From contig OZ244877.1 in NCBI GenBank assembly GCA_965221145.1, positions 5,394,001 to 5,458,000 of the forward strand: a stretch of DNA of 64,000 nucleotides, given 5' to 3'. The stretch comes from Bin5 sp965221145 (lineage in GTDB: Bacteria > Chloroflexota > Anaerolineae > Caldilineales > Caldilineaceae). Shown piece after piece: positions 24,692-31,582 of the stretch (position 1 is the stretch's first letter; each line of letters starts with the position of its first letter). The notes beneath the pieces are model-generated. The model was not told where the DNA came from and searched no databases. It saw only the letters and a program-made list of their open reading frames with translations. The position numbers and the translations under genes are program-made.

Positions 24692-25408
24692 CTAGAGCAT
24701 GTTCAGCAGTTGAGTGAGTATAAGTTGGGCGTCTGACGCGGCCCAGGCGATGACGGCTGTCAGGACTGCAATGAGCAGCCAGGCGGTTCGTTTGGCGGTG
24801 GATTTTTTCTGCTTCTCGATTTCGAGTTTGAGGATGTCGTCTCCCTTTCTTATTTCCTGTCTCAACGACTGTCCTCCTTCTTCAGTCTTGCGGTTGGCGG
24901 CGAGCAGTTCGTCGCGTGTTTCGAGTCTGATGGTTTTTTTCGTGCTGGCTATTTCGCGGCGCAGGGCCTGGACTTCTTTTTCGGTCTGTTCGTGTGCGAT
25001 GCTGATGAGGGTTTGGATAGCGCTGTTTTGTTGGCCGTCGGATGCGCGGTTGGCGCTGGACATGGCGGTGCGGATCCAGGTCAGGAGAGCTTGCCATCGT
25101 TTGCGGTCTTCGACCGCGAGGGTAAATTCAGCGTCGAGAAGGTCGCGCGAGCAGCCGGCGCGGGTGAGGCCGCGCAGAGTGGTGACGATGTAGTGGCAGG
25201 TGATGCACAAAGCGATGAGGTCATCGGCCTTTACTTTGTCGCCGGTGGGGTAGGAGAGGGCCCAGTGATGGGTTTCTTCGGCGCGTTTGGAACCGCACAT
25301 CTGACAGGTGTAGTCAACGCGTTGAAATGCGAGTCGTCTGGCGTCGAGATAGTTGCCTTCGTAGGGTCCGATACGGGTTTTGCTTGGTTCGATTTCTGTT
25401 TTGGACAT
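24692..25408 (-). CDS. HNH-type zinc-knuckle nuclease domain with coiled coil and C-terminal membrane anchor
   Basis: 238 residues from the Met at 25408, chosen because AGGGGG precedes it by 7 bases. Residues 30-75 show an HNH-like module: CQMC (35-38), EETHHWA (45-50) and CITCH (68-72), i.e. two CxxC pairs around a His-His. Residues 130-205 are strongly charged and helical, probably coiled coil, and residues 208-226 are one hydrophobic helix (WLLIAVLTAVIAWAASDAQ). The design (nuclease head, coiled coil, membrane tail) suggests a membrane-tethered effector, possibly anti-phage; this is inference. Preceded by interleaved inverted repeats. Confidence 0.6.
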   Translation of the reverse strand: MSKTEIEPSKTRIGPYEGNYLDARRLAFQRVDYTCQMCGSKRAEETHHWALSYPTGDKVKADDLIALCITCHYIVTTLRGLTRAGCSRDLLDAEFTLAVEDRKRWQALLTWIRTAMSSANRASDGQQNSAIQTLISIAHEQTEKEVQALRREIASTKKTIRLETRDELLAANRKTEEGGQSLRQEIRKGDDILKLEIEKQKKSTAKRTAWLLIAVLTAVIAWAASDAQLILTQLLNML

Positions 25409-25425
25409 GGGGTGCCCCCTTGGTG

Positions 25426-25537
25426 GAAGTAGATGAACGGTTGTCAACCACGACACCATAAACCAATCGCCAACAAGGGGGCGCAATGCGCCCACTCATC
25501 TACTTCTGAGACTCTTGGTTTACTGCGTGTCGTGGTT
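25426..25537. promoter_or_regulatory. Interleaved inverted repeats upstream of the HNH gene
   Basis: Arm A GAAGTAGATGA (25426-25436) pairs with TCATCTACTTC (25496-25506). Arm B AACCACGACAC (25446-25456) plus AAACCAA (25460-25466) pairs with TTGGTTT (25515-25521) plus GTGTCGTGGTT (25527-25537). The palindrome GGGCGCAATGCGCCC (25479-25493) lies between. A and B interleave, so both can form together only as a pseudoknot. The rest of the 398-base gap to 25806 holds one promoter and no other feature. Confidence 0.65.
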
Positions 25538-25709
25538 AGGCCAAACTTACACCAATAGGGGTACTGTGCCAAACTGGGAAAACAGGTCAGGCGTTTGCCC
25601 ACCGCATTGCGCCCATCCTTCCCTTCTCGCCTGTTTTGAATCCTGCTGTACTGTGGTTGCAAATCTTTTAGTGGAAGTGTTTTGCTGGACAAAGTGCGTT
25701 TCATTTGCC

Positions 25710-25738
25710 TTGGTATACTGTCGTTTCTGTGTTATAAG
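25710..25738 (+). promoter_or_regulatory. Sigma70-type promoter for the 50-residue ORF
   Basis: TTGGTA (25710-25715), 17-base spacer, TATAAG (25733-25738). About 68 bases before the ATG at 25807. Confidence 0.5.
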
Positions 25739-25806
25739 CTGGTACAAGGTCACATCACCATCCTCGACCCAATCAGCGAACAGAAACGCATGCGGAGGCT
25801 CAAATC

Positions 25807-25959
25807 ATGGACTCGAAACCCGCGAAGGTAGACATGAAGGAACTGAGAAAGGCTGTGCGGAAAGTTCTCGCATACAAACCTCCCTCGACAGTCGAGAAGA
25901 AACGTCCCTCACACTGCAGGACGAAACCAGAAATTGCAACTGGAGTGAAGCCCGCCTGA
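25807..25959 (+). CDS. Small basic protein (50 residues), unknown
   Basis: MDSKPAKVDMKELRKAVRKV followed by LAYKPPSTVEKKRP and ending IATGVKPA. GGAGG lies 9 bases before the ATG and a promoter candidate (25710-25738) lies upstream, which together make it a credible gene although short. Strongly basic, one amphipathic helix likely (residues 8-23). No function recognised. Confidence 0.45.
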   Translation: MDSKPAKVDMKELRKAVRKVLAYKPPSTVEKKRPSHCRTKPEIATGVKPA

Positions 25960-26090
25960 TCCTGTTTTGATATTGGGCAGCGAAGAGGAAAGTGGAGGAA
26001 CACTAAGGACAGCCCGACCCGCGCGGGCCGCACTCATAAATAACAGCTTGGCTTTTCTCAGATCTTAGGTTAAGCTGGAATATGAAAAGA

Positions 26091-26216
26091 GAGCGCCCAT
26101 ATCGGCCGACAACCGAGACGCTCCCTAAGCAAAACATTGACCCTGGATAGGGTTTTTGGGTCTCCTACTCCCCTAGAGTAGCAGACCCCAATTTGGTTGT
26201 CAAGAGCCATATCCAG
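26091..26216 (+). ncRNA. Candidate structured RNA
   Basis: Nested pairings: GAGCG (26091-26095) with CGCTC (26119-26123) enclosing TCGG (26102-26105) with CCGA (26113-26116); CTGGATA (26143-26149) with TATCCAG (26210-26216) enclosing a 13-base hairpin GGGTCTCCTACTC (26158-26170) with GAGTAGCAGACCC (26176-26188), one mismatch. No T-run follows, so it is not an ordinary terminator, and no ORF covers it. Strand is a guess. The region 25960-26384 otherwise holds no recognised gene. Confidence 0.35.
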
Positions 26217-26384
26217 TCGGTGCGAGTACTCCTCTTTTCCGTTTTTGCAGTTTCACCTGCGTCTTGTGGTGGGTGTTAGCTGACTAGGTTGATTCTTCTA
26301 GGCTCTCGTTCATGCGGGGAGAGGAGTATGCTGTGTCCGAAATTTCTGTGACGTACGATTTCGTCGTGTTGGATTCTTCTCGTC

Positions 26385-26711
26385 CTAATTCTGAGAGTTC
26401 TCTTTCTCAGGTGGTGGGAGGATCCCTTCCTCCACAGCTTGCTCAAGAGATTTTACGATCTGGAAGCGGGGATCGGGTTCGGGGTTCGAGTGCTGTTTTC
26501 GTGCTATTCCGTATAGACGGGCTCCGAAATTACGAAGGATCTCTCTTTCTATACCGGGAAGTTCGGCTTTCAATTCAAAATAGCGATCAAGCAGTTGAGA
26601 TAGCTCGCCTTCAAGTATTAAAAGAGATGCAAGATGTAGTGCAGTCGCTTGAGAGGTGTCAACTGTCTCGGGAGTCGTTGTTGTCTCAGGGGTAGTCTGC
26701 TTTTCTGTCAT
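26385..26711 (-). CDS. Small acidic helical protein, unknown
   Basis: 108 residues. N-terminus rich in Thr/Pro/Glu (MTEKQTTPETTTTPETVD), then an amphipathic helical region (LLILEGELSQLLDRYFELKAELPGIEREIL in parts) and an acidic tail. GAGGAG precedes the ATG by 8-9 bases, favouring this frame over the overlapping 127-residue plus-strand ORF. No domain recognised. The composition suggests a soluble, possibly coiled-coil protein. Confidence 0.5.
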   Translation of the reverse strand: MTEKQTTPETTTTPETVDTSQATALHLASLLILEGELSQLLDRYFELKAELPGIEREILRNFGARLYGIARKQHSNPEPDPRFQIVKSLEQAVEEGILPPPEKENSQN

Positions 26712-26804
26712 TTTGTAAGCTCCTCGTATGGCAGCCGTTTGTCATTCGCGTGTTGATAATATCATGGTTTTGGCTGTGTTCCTTCTTTTGGAGACGACTG
26801 CGCT

Positions 26805-26933
26805 ATGCCTTTCAACTGGCGTGATAATGTTGTGCTTTTGGCGGTGGCCGTCTTTCTCCTGCTTGTTGAATTGGTTCCTGTGGTGGAGAAGGAGTTCCGG
26901 GCGCTGGTGGATACGGAGAGCGGCCAGAGTTAA
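26805..26933 (+). CDS. Small single-pass membrane protein candidate (42 residues)
   Basis: MPFNWRDNVVLLAVAVFLLL then VELVPVVEKEFRALVDTESGQS: one hydrophobic helix after a short N-terminus, then a charged tail. GGAG lies 12 bases upstream, rather far. It is followed after 17 bases by another small ORF with a stronger ribosome site. Function unknown; may be spurious. Confidence 0.35.
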   Translation: MPFNWRDNVVLLAVAVFLLLVELVPVVEKEFRALVDTESGQS

Positions 26934-26950
26934 AGGAAAGGGGAGGTCTG

Positions 26951-27070
26951 ATGGCTAACGTCACGATAGGTTATAGAGTCGGGGAGTTTGTTCCAGGGGG
27001 TGGGTTATCTCGTTCAGGTTTTGAGCGGGGGGATAGACCAGGAGTAAGAATCTTGTGGAAGACACTTTGA
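26951..27070 (+). CDS. Small ORF with strong ribosome site (39 residues)
   Basis: MANVTIGYRVGEFVPGGGLS..., ending RILWKTL. GGGGAGG ends 4 bases before the ATG. Glycine-rich, no hydrophobic helix. Its stop overlaps the possible TTG start of the next ORF (TTGA). Unknown. Confidence 0.35.
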   Translation: MANVTIGYRVGEFVPGGGLSRSGFERGDRPGVRILWKTL

Positions 27071-27222
27071 ATTCGATAGTCCGAAAGGGGAAGATCGTTC
27101 TGGCATTCTTAGTGGTGTTGATCCTGTTCTTTACGTTTACTTTTACGACCGATAGAGTAGGGAATTTTATTTGGCCTAAGGCATTAGAATGGACCACAAT
27201 TTCTGGCCAGCTAACGAAATAG
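27067..27222 (+). CDS. Small membrane protein candidate with TTG start (51 residues)
   Basis: Starts at TTG overlapping the previous stop by 4 bases. It has a basic N-terminus (NSIVRKGK) and a hydrophobic helix (IVLAFLVVLILFFTFTF), then WPKALEWTTISGQLTK. Its last 47 bases overlap the convergent membrane protein gene at 27176. Low confidence. Confidence 0.3.
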   Translation: MNSIVRKGKIVLAFLVVLILFFTFTFTTDRVGNFIWPKALEWTTISGQLTK

Positions 27223-27553
27223 AACTCAATGCAATGGCAATATATGCGATTTCTCTAAGCGAGGTCAATTGCTGTTCTGTAAGCCAACCAAGCCACAAAG
27301 GGACTGAGTAATGCCAAGCCAAAACGATGATAGCAGCAGGGAAGACGTACTTTGTGACGAAAAGAGTATGCTTTGCCTGCTCTAACAAAGCATTTTGTAT
27401 CTGAGATTTTCTCTTGAGATCGTCTCTTTCATGTTGCAGACGCTCCAAGAATATCTGACCTACAAGCAATTCCTCTTGGTCAGGTTCGACATCAGGAGTT
27501 GCGTGGGGATCAGGAAGGTCTTCAAGTTCTTCAGGATTGTTTTCGGAATGCAT
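27176..27553 (-). CDS. Two-helix membrane protein, candidate toxin of a Panacea-type pair
   Basis: 125 residues. The first 45 are acidic (HSENNPEELEDLPDPHATPD), 45-65 charged helical (LERLQHERDDLKRKSQIQ), followed by two hydrophobic segments near 73-95 (VTKYVFPAAIIVLAWHYSVPLWLGW) and 103-122 (IAYIAIALSSISLAGQ). The gene overlaps the upstream Panacea-domain gene by 23 bases, so the two are translationally linked. In described PanAT systems the partner of a Panacea antitoxin is variable and includes small membrane-active toxins; that role is inferred from position and membrane segments only. Confidence 0.5.
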   Translation of the reverse strand: MHSENNPEELEDLPDPHATPDVEPDQEELLVGQIFLERLQHERDDLKRKSQIQNALLEQAKHTLFVTKYVFPAAIIVLAWHYSVPLWLGWLTEQQLTSLREIAYIAIALSSISLAGQKLWSILMP

Positions 27554-28001
27554 CGAAGTATTTTTGGATTACGTCTACGGGAATAACATCGTTGTCAGAT
27601 TTTCTGTTTGTCCAAATTTTATGCCAAGGTGACTCAGGCAGATGAGTAAGTTTGATCAGTTGAGTCCCACTGTAATTTCCATACTTGTGGTACACTGCGG
27701 CAATCAATTTATCTTCCATAGGAGAGAATTTTCTGGTAGAAATTACAGGCAGCGATTTTGTGATAGGTCCCTCGACATATATCTTTGCTTTATGATAGAC
27801 ATCAGGAACCACTGGCCCATATCTCCACGCTTCGATTTCTTGACGGAATAGCCTCTCGCCATCGAAAAGACTAAGTGTCCACCCTTGGCAGTAATATACC
27901 AATTTGAGAATTTGCAATGGGGTGAACCATTTGTCGTCATTTCGGGCTAGAGCGATCAGGTGATTCGCCACTGCCCTGGCATCTTTTGCTGTGTTATTCA
28001 T
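27531..28001 (-). CDS. Panacea-domain (DUF4065, SocA/GepA-like) protein, candidate antitoxin
   Basis: 156 residues covering one Panacea domain almost end to end. Landmarks: DARAVANHLIALA (8-20), TPLQILKLVYYCQGWTLSLF (26-45), LFRQEIEAWRYGPVVPDVY (51-69) and LTHLPESPWHKIW near 125-137, all typical of the family, which is found in prophages and as the antitoxin of PanAT toxin-antitoxin systems. Adjacent and overlapping is a small membrane protein. Good match to the family; the antitoxin role rests on that context. Confidence 0.78.
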   Translation of the reverse strand: MNNTAKDARAVANHLIALARNDDKWFTPLQILKLVYYCQGWTLSLFDGERLFRQEIEAWRYGPVVPDVYHKAKIYVEGPITKSLPVISTRKFSPMEDKLIAAVYHKYGNYSGTQLIKLTHLPESPWHKIWTNRKSDNDVIPVDVIQKYFDAFRKQS

Positions 28002-28200
28002 TTTGAGAGGGATTGTCTACAGGCTCTGAAATCCAGCAAACGACGAATGAACGTTTGGGCCGAAGACAAAGGGGGAAGAATAAGATAGATTCGTGTTGGA
28101 ATGAAGTTCTACCCAGTGACATTGTACGGCACACTTTTTTCTTTGTCAAAGGGGTATTTTACTAAGAGGAACACAAGGTTTACTGCAGAAGAATATCGAA

Positions 28201-29145
28201 TTATTGAGTCAAGTTCCTTGCTCGTTCTGTCAGCTCCTTGTAGGTAAGCCGTTTACCCACTGCGTTGCGGATGATGTGTCTCAATCTTACCATAGTTGGG
28301 TTGCGGACGTTGCCTTCGTTCATGCGGAAGGCGAATTCGTTGACGTAGCGGTGCATGTGTTTGCGGCTCCAGTGATGGTAGACGCCTTTGTGGCCGCGTT
28401 TGAGAACGGCCCACACGCTTTCGATGCTGTTGGTGTAGACGTCGTCTCTGGCGTATTCGCCGCGGCCGTGGCTCACACTGTCGTGGTCGAAGTGGTCGGA
28501 CAGGTCGCGGTAGGACTGGAGTTCGTCCGAGTAGACTGTGGCTCCTTCTTCGATCGCTTCCAGCAGCGCCTTGGTGAGTGTGGCTCCTTTTATGTCAGGG
28601 ATGGGATGTGCGATTGTGCGGCCCTCTCGTTGTCTCATTCCGAGGACCGGCTGTTTGCCTACCGCGCCTCGACCCTTTCTTCGTTTTTTGTCGCTGTGCT
28701 TGTTCTTCTCTTTTCCTCCGACGTAGGTTTCGTCGACTTCGACAGTGCCGGTGAGCTTTTCGGCATTGATGTCCATGGCTTCTCTGAGTCTGTGGAGGAG
28801 GAACCAGGCGGAGGACTGGGTGACGCCGAGTTCGACTGCGAGTTGCACGCTGCTGATTCCTTTGCGGGCGGTTTGCAGCAGGTACATGGCGTACAGCCAT
28901 TTGTGCAGGGGGATTCTTGAATTCTCGAAGACGGTGCTGGTTCTGACGGAGAACTGTTTGCGGCAGCAATTGCATTGGTGCCGGGATCGGTTGGGGATGG
29001 GTGTCGTGTCCGCGCTTTTGCAGAAAGGGCAGATAGCGCCGTCGGGCCAGCGTTCTTCTTCGAAAAGAGCGACGGCCGCTTTCTAGTCGGGGTACAGCTT
29101 ATAGAAGTCAAAGGCTGAGATGGTGTCGCCTTTCTTGGCGGCCAT
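28201..29145 (-). pseudogene. IS1595-family (ISXO2-like) transposase interrupted by an amber codon
   Basis: The natural start is the ATG at 29145 (MAAKKGDTISAFDFYKLYPD), but codon 21 is TAG (29083-29085), after which the same frame continues uninterrupted to 28201. The zinc-ribbon CPFCKSADT...CNCC follows directly and the ISXO2-type DDE domain runs from LTGTVEVDETYVGGKEKN to YTNSIESVWAVLKRGHKG and the RYVNEFAFRMN region. A Met at 28887 could start a truncated product lacking the zinc ribbon. Terminal inverted repeats were not found by eye. Most probably inactive; a single base change would restore it. Confidence 0.8.
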
Positions 29146-29234
29146 TTTGGTGATTTTTTGTGGTTGTTATTGGCGTGTTATCTCCCCTGATTATACCACT
29201 TTTTGCCCCAGAAACGGAACGTATGTTCTCAAGC

Positions 29235-29261
29235 GTTTGCTGCACTATCTATATAATTCCC
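29235..29261 (+). repeat. Second, inverted copy of the 27-base promoter-like sequence
   Basis: Identical to the sequence upstream of the binding-protein gene (23926-23952) but on the plus strand; contains TATAAT. No gene starts downstream of it in that direction, so it is probably a displaced copy. It lies beyond the IS1595 remnant, at the right edge of the accessory island. Confidence 0.55.
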
Positions 29262-29417
29262 TTTCATTTTGCCTGTTCTCCTTGACTGTTTTGACGTCGC
29301 GCCCATCGGGGCACGCAATTTGAACTCTAGACAGTGAACGAATGCTCCGCCAACGCAAAGATTCTCTTGAAATGTCACCCCCTCGTTGAAGTCGAATCCG
29401 GGTATCGCATAACAACG

Positions 29418-29750
29418 CTACGCTTTGAGGCTGAGAGCGATAATCGCCCTTATGCTGGCTCCGTCCGGCAGTGTACCGGCCAAGCGCAGCCAGTTGCCAA
29501 AATGCCCGACCTTACAGAAGTCAACCTCCGCTCCGCTCAGGGTCAGGCCGGTTCCTTCGTCGCGCCAGCGAATGCCGTCCGGCGAGATCTGCACTTGCAA
29601 TTGTGCTCCAGCGATATCGCCTTCGGACTCCAGAATCCGCACGAAGAAGATCGCCTCGCCTGCCCAGCCGCACTCGTATGGCTCGGTCGCAAAGCTGCCA
29701 TTCAGTTCCTGGCTGCGTTCCACGATGGCTGTATAACTCTCGCGCAGCAT
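29418..29750 (-). CDS. Conserved-looking small protein of unknown function
   Basis: 110 residues from the Met at 29750, which lies 2 bases after the stop of the upstream gene and has GGAGAG about 8 bases before it. It looks all-beta: ATEPYECGWAGEAIFFVRILES, QLQVQISPDGIRWRDEGTGL and FGNWLRLAGTLPDGASIRA (landmarks in part) resemble a small jelly-roll or fibronectin-like module. The S-PDG-x-x-W element is also seen in sialidase/propeller strands. Last gene of the MalFG-type operon. Not recognised as a named family. Confidence 0.6.
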   Translation of the reverse strand: MLRESYTAIVERSQELNGSFATEPYECGWAGEAIFFVRILESEGDIAGAQLQVQISPDGIRWRDEGTGLTLSGAEVDFCKVGHFGNWLRLAGTLPDGASIRAIIALSLKA

Positions 29751-29752
29751 TG

Positions 29753-30613
29753 CTACCACTCTCCTGAAAGAAGGACCGAGTCGACGTAGAGAAAGGCCCG
29801 TTTGTCGATGTCCGTTTCGACCCAGAACGCGAGGTTGAGCATGCAATCCAAATTGGGCATCGCCGGAATCATCATCGGCCCTACGTCGGTAACATCGTGG
29901 AGGCGATCATTGCATTGCAGGTGCGTGATCCGCCGGGAGGCCAGGTCCAGATCCATACGGAGGTAATACCAGTTGTATTTGGTGGCGATCTCATTGTAAC
30001 ACAGAACCTGATTGGAGTCAGGCACGTCTTCCCAGCCGCTGGGCGCAAGGTGAAAGTGGGAGACCGTCTCAGCTCTGCCGCCAATGTCGTGAAACGGTTC
30101 CCGTCTGCGCTTGAACTGCCACTTGCGCACGGGTTCGCCTGACATGGCGTTGAGATAGCGCCAATGCGGCATCCATCGGTACTCGTCATCCTGGAGATCG
30201 AACAGCACGCCGACGGACCGCACATCGTTCACCGACAGTGTGAGTTCGTTCGCCTCCGGTTTGAAGGTGAAGTAGGTCTCCAGCCGGATCGGCCCCCGAT
30301 GACGCCACGTTACCCGCTTGATCGAGACGCTGATGTCACCGGCGCGGGCGCGCGTGGCCAGCTTGAGCGAATAAGTGCCCTGCATGGCGCCGTGCGTCCC
30401 CGTGTCCCAGTGGGTGCCGCTGCTCAACATCGGCGGCCGCATATCGGCGAACTGGGGCAACATACTGTCCAGGTTGTCTTCATAGTTCCCGATCAACTCG
30501 ACCCAGCCGCGCAGGCCGCGGTTGAAATCGTCGTGGTAGATGATACGCGGCAGCGGATCAAACCTGCTGAGTCCGGGATCTGCGTTCAGGATAGCCCTGG
30601 TTGGGTCTGGCAT
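29753..30613 (-). CDS. Predicted jelly-roll protein of unknown function
   Basis: 286 residues. Begins ADPGLSRFDPLPRIIYHDDF, then alternating strands such as YSLKLATRARAGDISVSIKR, PIRLETYFTFKPEA, GVLFDLQDDEYRW and YNWYYLRMDLDLA, ending DKRAFLYVDSVLLSGEW. The pattern of a long beta-sandwich with many Trp/Tyr suggests a carbohydrate-binding (concanavalin-like) fold, but no catalytic motif was found. It is 126 bases after the PhyH gene and 2 bases before the 110-residue partner, so the pair probably works together. No signal peptide. Confidence 0.65.
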   Translation of the reverse strand: MPDPTRAILNADPGLSRFDPLPRIIYHDDFNRGLRGWVELIGNYEDNLDSMLPQFADMRPPMLSSGTHWDTGTHGAMQGTYSLKLATRARAGDISVSIKRVTWRHRGPIRLETYFTFKPEANELTLSVNDVRSVGVLFDLQDDEYRWMPHWRYLNAMSGEPVRKWQFKRRREPFHDIGGRAETVSHFHLAPSGWEDVPDSNQVLCYNEIATKYNWYYLRMDLDLASRRITHLQCNDRLHDVTDVGPMMIPAMPNLDCMLNLAFWVETDIDKRAFLYVDSVLLSGEW

Positions 30614-30739
30614 AGACTTCCTCTCTTCATTTGCTCCCGATACAGGAGGTTGAATCTGGACTGTTCACGGTGCTGAACCAATGACGCGAACATGCTAATA
30701 TCCCCGTCACACTCAACTATGGAGCGTCACTTGGATCTA

Positions 30740-31537
30740 TCACTTGAATCCCAACTCCACCAGTTTGCCTACCATGCCCTGGATGCGCGGCCGTTCGCTG
30801 TACAGGAAGGCATCCTCGTACACGCGGCCCGACTGCGTGTGCTGCATGGTCTGCACGTGTTTGAGGTTGCCCTGGTAGACCCGCTTCAGAAAGTCGATGT
30901 GCGCATCATCTGACGGCTGCGCGCCGAAATTCATTGTGAACATGCGCCGCCCCGTCTTCCCGCCGAACGCGGCGTGCCACAGGTTCTGGTTGAAGAACAC
31001 GACATCGCCGGGCTGGGACTCCAGCGGGAAGCAGGGCACGCCGGCGCCGTCCGTATCGAACGGCCTCTGGCTGGAATCGGCGCGCTGCCCTCGGAGCGGG
31101 TCGAGCGCGGCGTGCAGCGGCAGTTGGTGCGAGCCGGGGACCACGCGCAGGCAGCCGGTCTCCTTCGTCACCGCATCGAGGTAAAGAGCGACCTTGACGC
31201 GCCCATAGTCAAGCACCGAGCCGTCAGGATGCCAGCCGGTGTCGCCGACGTAGAGGTTGCCGTCGGAGCCGATCCAGACGAAGCCGGGGCCGAGCAGTTG
31301 CTCCAGAGGCTGGTAGATGCGATCATCCTCGACCAGGCCGGACAGCAGCGGCCGTTTCTCAATGAAGCCGAGCACCGCCTGCCGCGCCGCCCCATCGAAC
31401 GGCTGCCCCTGGCGATCCGCCGCCAGCACGTCATCGAACGCGCTGCTGATCTCCGCTATCTCGGTTGCGGAGAAGCACTGCCGCCTGATGACGAAGCCGA
31501 AGGTCTCAAAGTGGGATATCTGTTCCGTAGTCAACAT
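30740..31537 (-). CDS. Phytanoyl-CoA dioxygenase (PhyH) family protein
   Basis: 265-residue Fe(II)/2-oxoglutarate oxygenase. Opens MLTTEQISHFETFGFVIRRQ, the usual PhyH start. Metal motif DTGWHPDGS (H-x-D) near residue 107; VVPGSHQL; distal His in FNQNLWHAAFGG near 195 and the Arg pair in GRRMFTMNF. All facial-triad residues are present. It follows the sugar isomerase gene by 45 bases in the MalFG-type operon, so its substrate is probably derived from the imported sugar-like compound. Confidence 0.9.
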   Translation of the reverse strand: MLTTEQISHFETFGFVIRRQCFSATEIAEISSAFDDVLAADRQGQPFDGAARQAVLGFIEKRPLLSGLVEDDRIYQPLEQLLGPGFVWIGSDGNLYVGDTGWHPDGSVLDYGRVKVALYLDAVTKETGCLRVVPGSHQLPLHAALDPLRGQRADSSQRPFDTDGAGVPCFPLESQPGDVVFFNQNLWHAAFGGKTGRRMFTMNFGAQPSDDAHIDFLKRVYQGNLKHVQTMQHTQSGRVYEDAFLYSERPRIQGMVGKLVELGFK

Positions 31538-31582
31538 ATTGCGCCATTCCCTCCTGCTGTGCGTCAGCTTTACTCTGTCCGA

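Noticed and set aside
25442..25540. Integron attC site
   Set aside because: GTTAGGC fits the R' consensus, but the opposite end TGTCAAC does not fit RYYYAAC, and no integrase or further attC sites are present.
25515..25970. 151-residue plus-strand ORF
   Set aside because: Cys/Trp-rich low-quality translation that crosses the inverted repeats and a promoter; the 50-residue ORF in another frame has better signals.
26158..26188. Rho-independent terminator
   Set aside because: The hairpin is strong, but neither strand has a following T-run and no gene ends just before it.
26312..26695. 127-residue plus-strand ORF opposite the small acidic protein
   Set aside because: The minus-strand frame has GAGGAG at proper spacing and a more natural amino-acid composition. 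Only one of the two is likely real.
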